Shown here: piece by piece, positions 35,396 through 36,629 of the stretch
Layout: the number at the start of each line of letters is the position of its first letter
Position numbering within the stretch: position 1 is the first letter of the stretch
Source: Devosia sp.
Lineage (GTDB): Bacteria; Pseudomonadota; Alphaproteobacteria; Rhizobiales; Devosiaceae
Reading direction: 5' to 3'
Assembly (NCBI GenBank): GCA_030680995.1
Contig: JAUXUM010000078.1
Span: 1-36,629, forward strand
DNA: 36,629 nt
Notes under the pieces: generated by a model
Database searches by the model: none
Seen by the model: the letters and a program-made list of their open reading frames with translations, nothing else
Told to the model about the DNA's origin: nothing
Program-made: the position numbers and the translations under genes

Positions 35396-36629
35396 TGCGC
35401 GCCAAATCCGACAACAGCCCCGCCGCAACGGAAAGCCGCGACACCGTCACCTCACCCTCGATCAGCCCGGTGACCGAGGCGATGACGCGGTCGATGGCGT
35501 CGGGGCGCGCCTCATGCCAGGCGGCAAGGCGGGTGCCGATCTCGCCGGTGCCGAAGGCGAGCACGTCGGCGGTCAGGTCGCGCTGGGCGCGCGTGAGATT
35601 GGCCAGCGCCCGATCGAGCGCCATGCGGTCGAACCGGTCGGCAAGGACGATGGAATTGCCCGCCTCGATGATGCGACCGAGCCGGAACAGGTCGAGCACG
35701 CCGAAGAAAGCCGTCGCCGCGTCGGTCACCGCGACCCCGGCGCGGTCGGCGACGAGCACGATGTCGCAGGCGAAGGAGAGCGCCGAAAGTTCGGCGATGC
35801 GCCGTGCCATCTCCCGGGGCGCGCCGCCCGACTCGAAACCGGCCGAACGCCGGGCGATCGAATCGGCGAGATAAGGCGGCAGCAGCGCGGCAAGCTGCGC
35901 CTTGACCTCGCCCACGCCCTGCGCATAGCGCTCGATCAGCGGCTGCAATCCGCCTTCGAAGCTGCCATTGCGCAGGAACCACAATGTTGCGCGCGTCAGC
36001 AGGACCTCGATCTCGGCATAGAGCGCCAATTGGGTTTCGCCCGAGATGGCGCCGTCGAGCGCGTCGAGGGCGGCGTTGTAGTCGGGCAGCCCATAGGCAT
36101 CCCGCGCGGCGGCATAGGCGGCGGCGACCTGGCCGGCGTCGGCGCTGGTGGCGGTCATCAGTTCGTGGACGAAGGCGGGGCCGCCCCGGTTGATCATGGC
36201 GTTGGAGAGCACGGTCGCGATCACTTCGCGGCGCAGCCGGTGGCCGCTCACCGTATCGAGGAAGGTTTCCACCAGCCGGTTGGGGAAATAGCGGTAGAGT
36301 TCCTTGCTGAGGTAGAGATCGTCCGGCACGGCGGTCGCCAGCAGGTCGGTCTTGAGTGCAAGCTTGGCGTAGGCCAGCAGCACGGCGAGTTCGGGCCGGG
36401 TGAGGCCGCGTCCGGCAGCGGCGCGCTCGAGCAGCGCCGCATCGTCGGGCAGGAACTCCACCGCCCGGTTCAGCGCGCCGCGCTTTTCCAGCGCTTCGAT
36501 CATGGCCAGATGGTCGGGGAACTCGGCGAGGCCGCGATGCTCGGCGACCGAGAGCGTGAGCGTCTGCAGGTAGTTGTTCCTGAGGCAAAGCGCCGCCACC
36601 TCGTCGGTCATCGAGGCGAGGAACTCGTT
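35388..36629 (-). CDS. NAD-specific glutamate dehydrogenase, C-terminal part (5' end outside window)
   Basis: The reading frame is open to the window end (NEFLAS precedes the track's Met at 36611), so this is the last 413 residues of a larger protein. The sequence [20 protein letters not shown]-like start, [49 protein letters not shown] and [15 protein letters not shown] is characteristic of the 180-kDa class NAD-GDH (about 1,600 residues), which oxidises glutamate to 2-oxoglutarate and ammonia. The catalytic domain lies outside the window; what is seen is the C-terminal helical domain. It converges on purH. Confidence 0.93.
   Translation of the reverse strand, partial: NEFLASMTDEVAALCLRNNYLQTLTLSVAEHRGLAEFPDHLAMIEALEKRGALNRAVEFLPDDAALLERAAAGRGLTRPELAVLLAYAKLALKTDLLATAVPDDLYLSKELYRYFPNRLVETFLDTVSGHRLRREVIATVLSNAMINRGGPAFVHELMTATSADAGQVAAAYAAARDAYGLPDYNAALDALDGAISGETQLALYAEIEVLLTRATLWFLRNGSFEGGLQPLIERYAQGVGEVKAQLAALLPPYLADSIARRSAGFESGGAPREMARRIAELSALSFACDIVLVADRAGVAVTDAATAFFGVLDLFRLGRIIEAGNSIVLADRFDRMALDRALANLTRAQRDLTADVLAFGTGEIGTRLAAWHEARPDAIDRVIASVTGLIEGEVTVSRLSVAAGLLSDLARSA

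Noticed and set aside
1-36629. CRISPR array, insertion sequence or prophage
   Set aside because: No regularly spaced direct repeats of CRISPR size, no transposase or integrase ORF, and no phage structural genes were seen.

Overview
The window is about 36.6 kb of GC-rich bacterial chromosome. Most genes are housekeeping, and they are tightly packed on both strands. Gene content and order point to an alphaproteobacterium of the Hyphomicrobiales, with a Devosia-like member as my best guess (inference, not tested by a search). The clues are an imuA-imuB-dnaE2 cassette with a GTTC-N7-GTTC LexA box, a hemC-hemD-mitofilin-hemY run divergent from tsaD-gpsA, the rsmB-heparinase-purH order, a large-type NAD-glutamate dehydrogenase, a K+-independent type H+-pyrophosphatase, and a DUF1674/SDHAF4 protein.

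Layout. 1-6060: an SDR oxidoreductase (cut by the window start) is divergent from typA/bipA; then yggT, a DUF167 gene with no ordinary start codon, and hppA with a clear terminator. 6100-7440: a small accessory-looking patch holds an uncharacterised protein with a proline-rich tail, a 390-bp lower-GC intergenic region with dyads and 10-bp phased repeats, and an orphan XRE/HigA-like antitoxin. 7480-9120: soluble pyrophosphatase ppa, a secreted protein of unknown function, and a TerB-like protein. 9254-15028: the SOS mutagenesis cassette imuA-imuB-dnaE2. 15039-17362: phhB, a LacI-type regulator, a deletion scar fusing two sugar ABC permease fragments, and a VOC protein. 17568-20791: a membrane GGDEF-EAL protein followed by a FeeM-like N-acyl amino acid synthase. 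20792-21296: a mostly non-coding stretch and tRNA-Thr(CGT) with its own promoter. 21371-25866 (minus): hemC-hemD-mitofilin-like-hemY. 26016-28771 (plus): tsaD-gpsA-yciI-EVE, overlapping or nearly so. 28873-33630: DUF1761, DUF1674 (opposite strand), htpX, rsmB and a heparinase II/III protein. 33740-36629: purH convergent with the C-terminal part of a NAD-glutamate dehydrogenase that runs off the end.

How the genes work together. imuA/imuB/dnaE2 form the damage-inducible mutagenesis machine, and the LexA box overlaps the likely -10 of imuA. hemC and hemD are consecutive steps to uroporphyrinogen III; the mitofilin-like and HemY proteins downstream are membrane proteins that usually travel with them in this group. 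HppA and Ppa both hydrolyse pyrophosphate, one coupled to proton pumping and one soluble. The GGDEF-EAL protein and the FeeM-like synthase are adjacent and may form a signalling pair (inference only).

I found no CRISPR array, intact insertion sequence, integrase or prophage. The least-described content is the FeeM-like synthase beside the c-di-GMP enzyme, the 6.1-7.4 kb patch, and the permease scar. I do not see a clear new multi-gene system.
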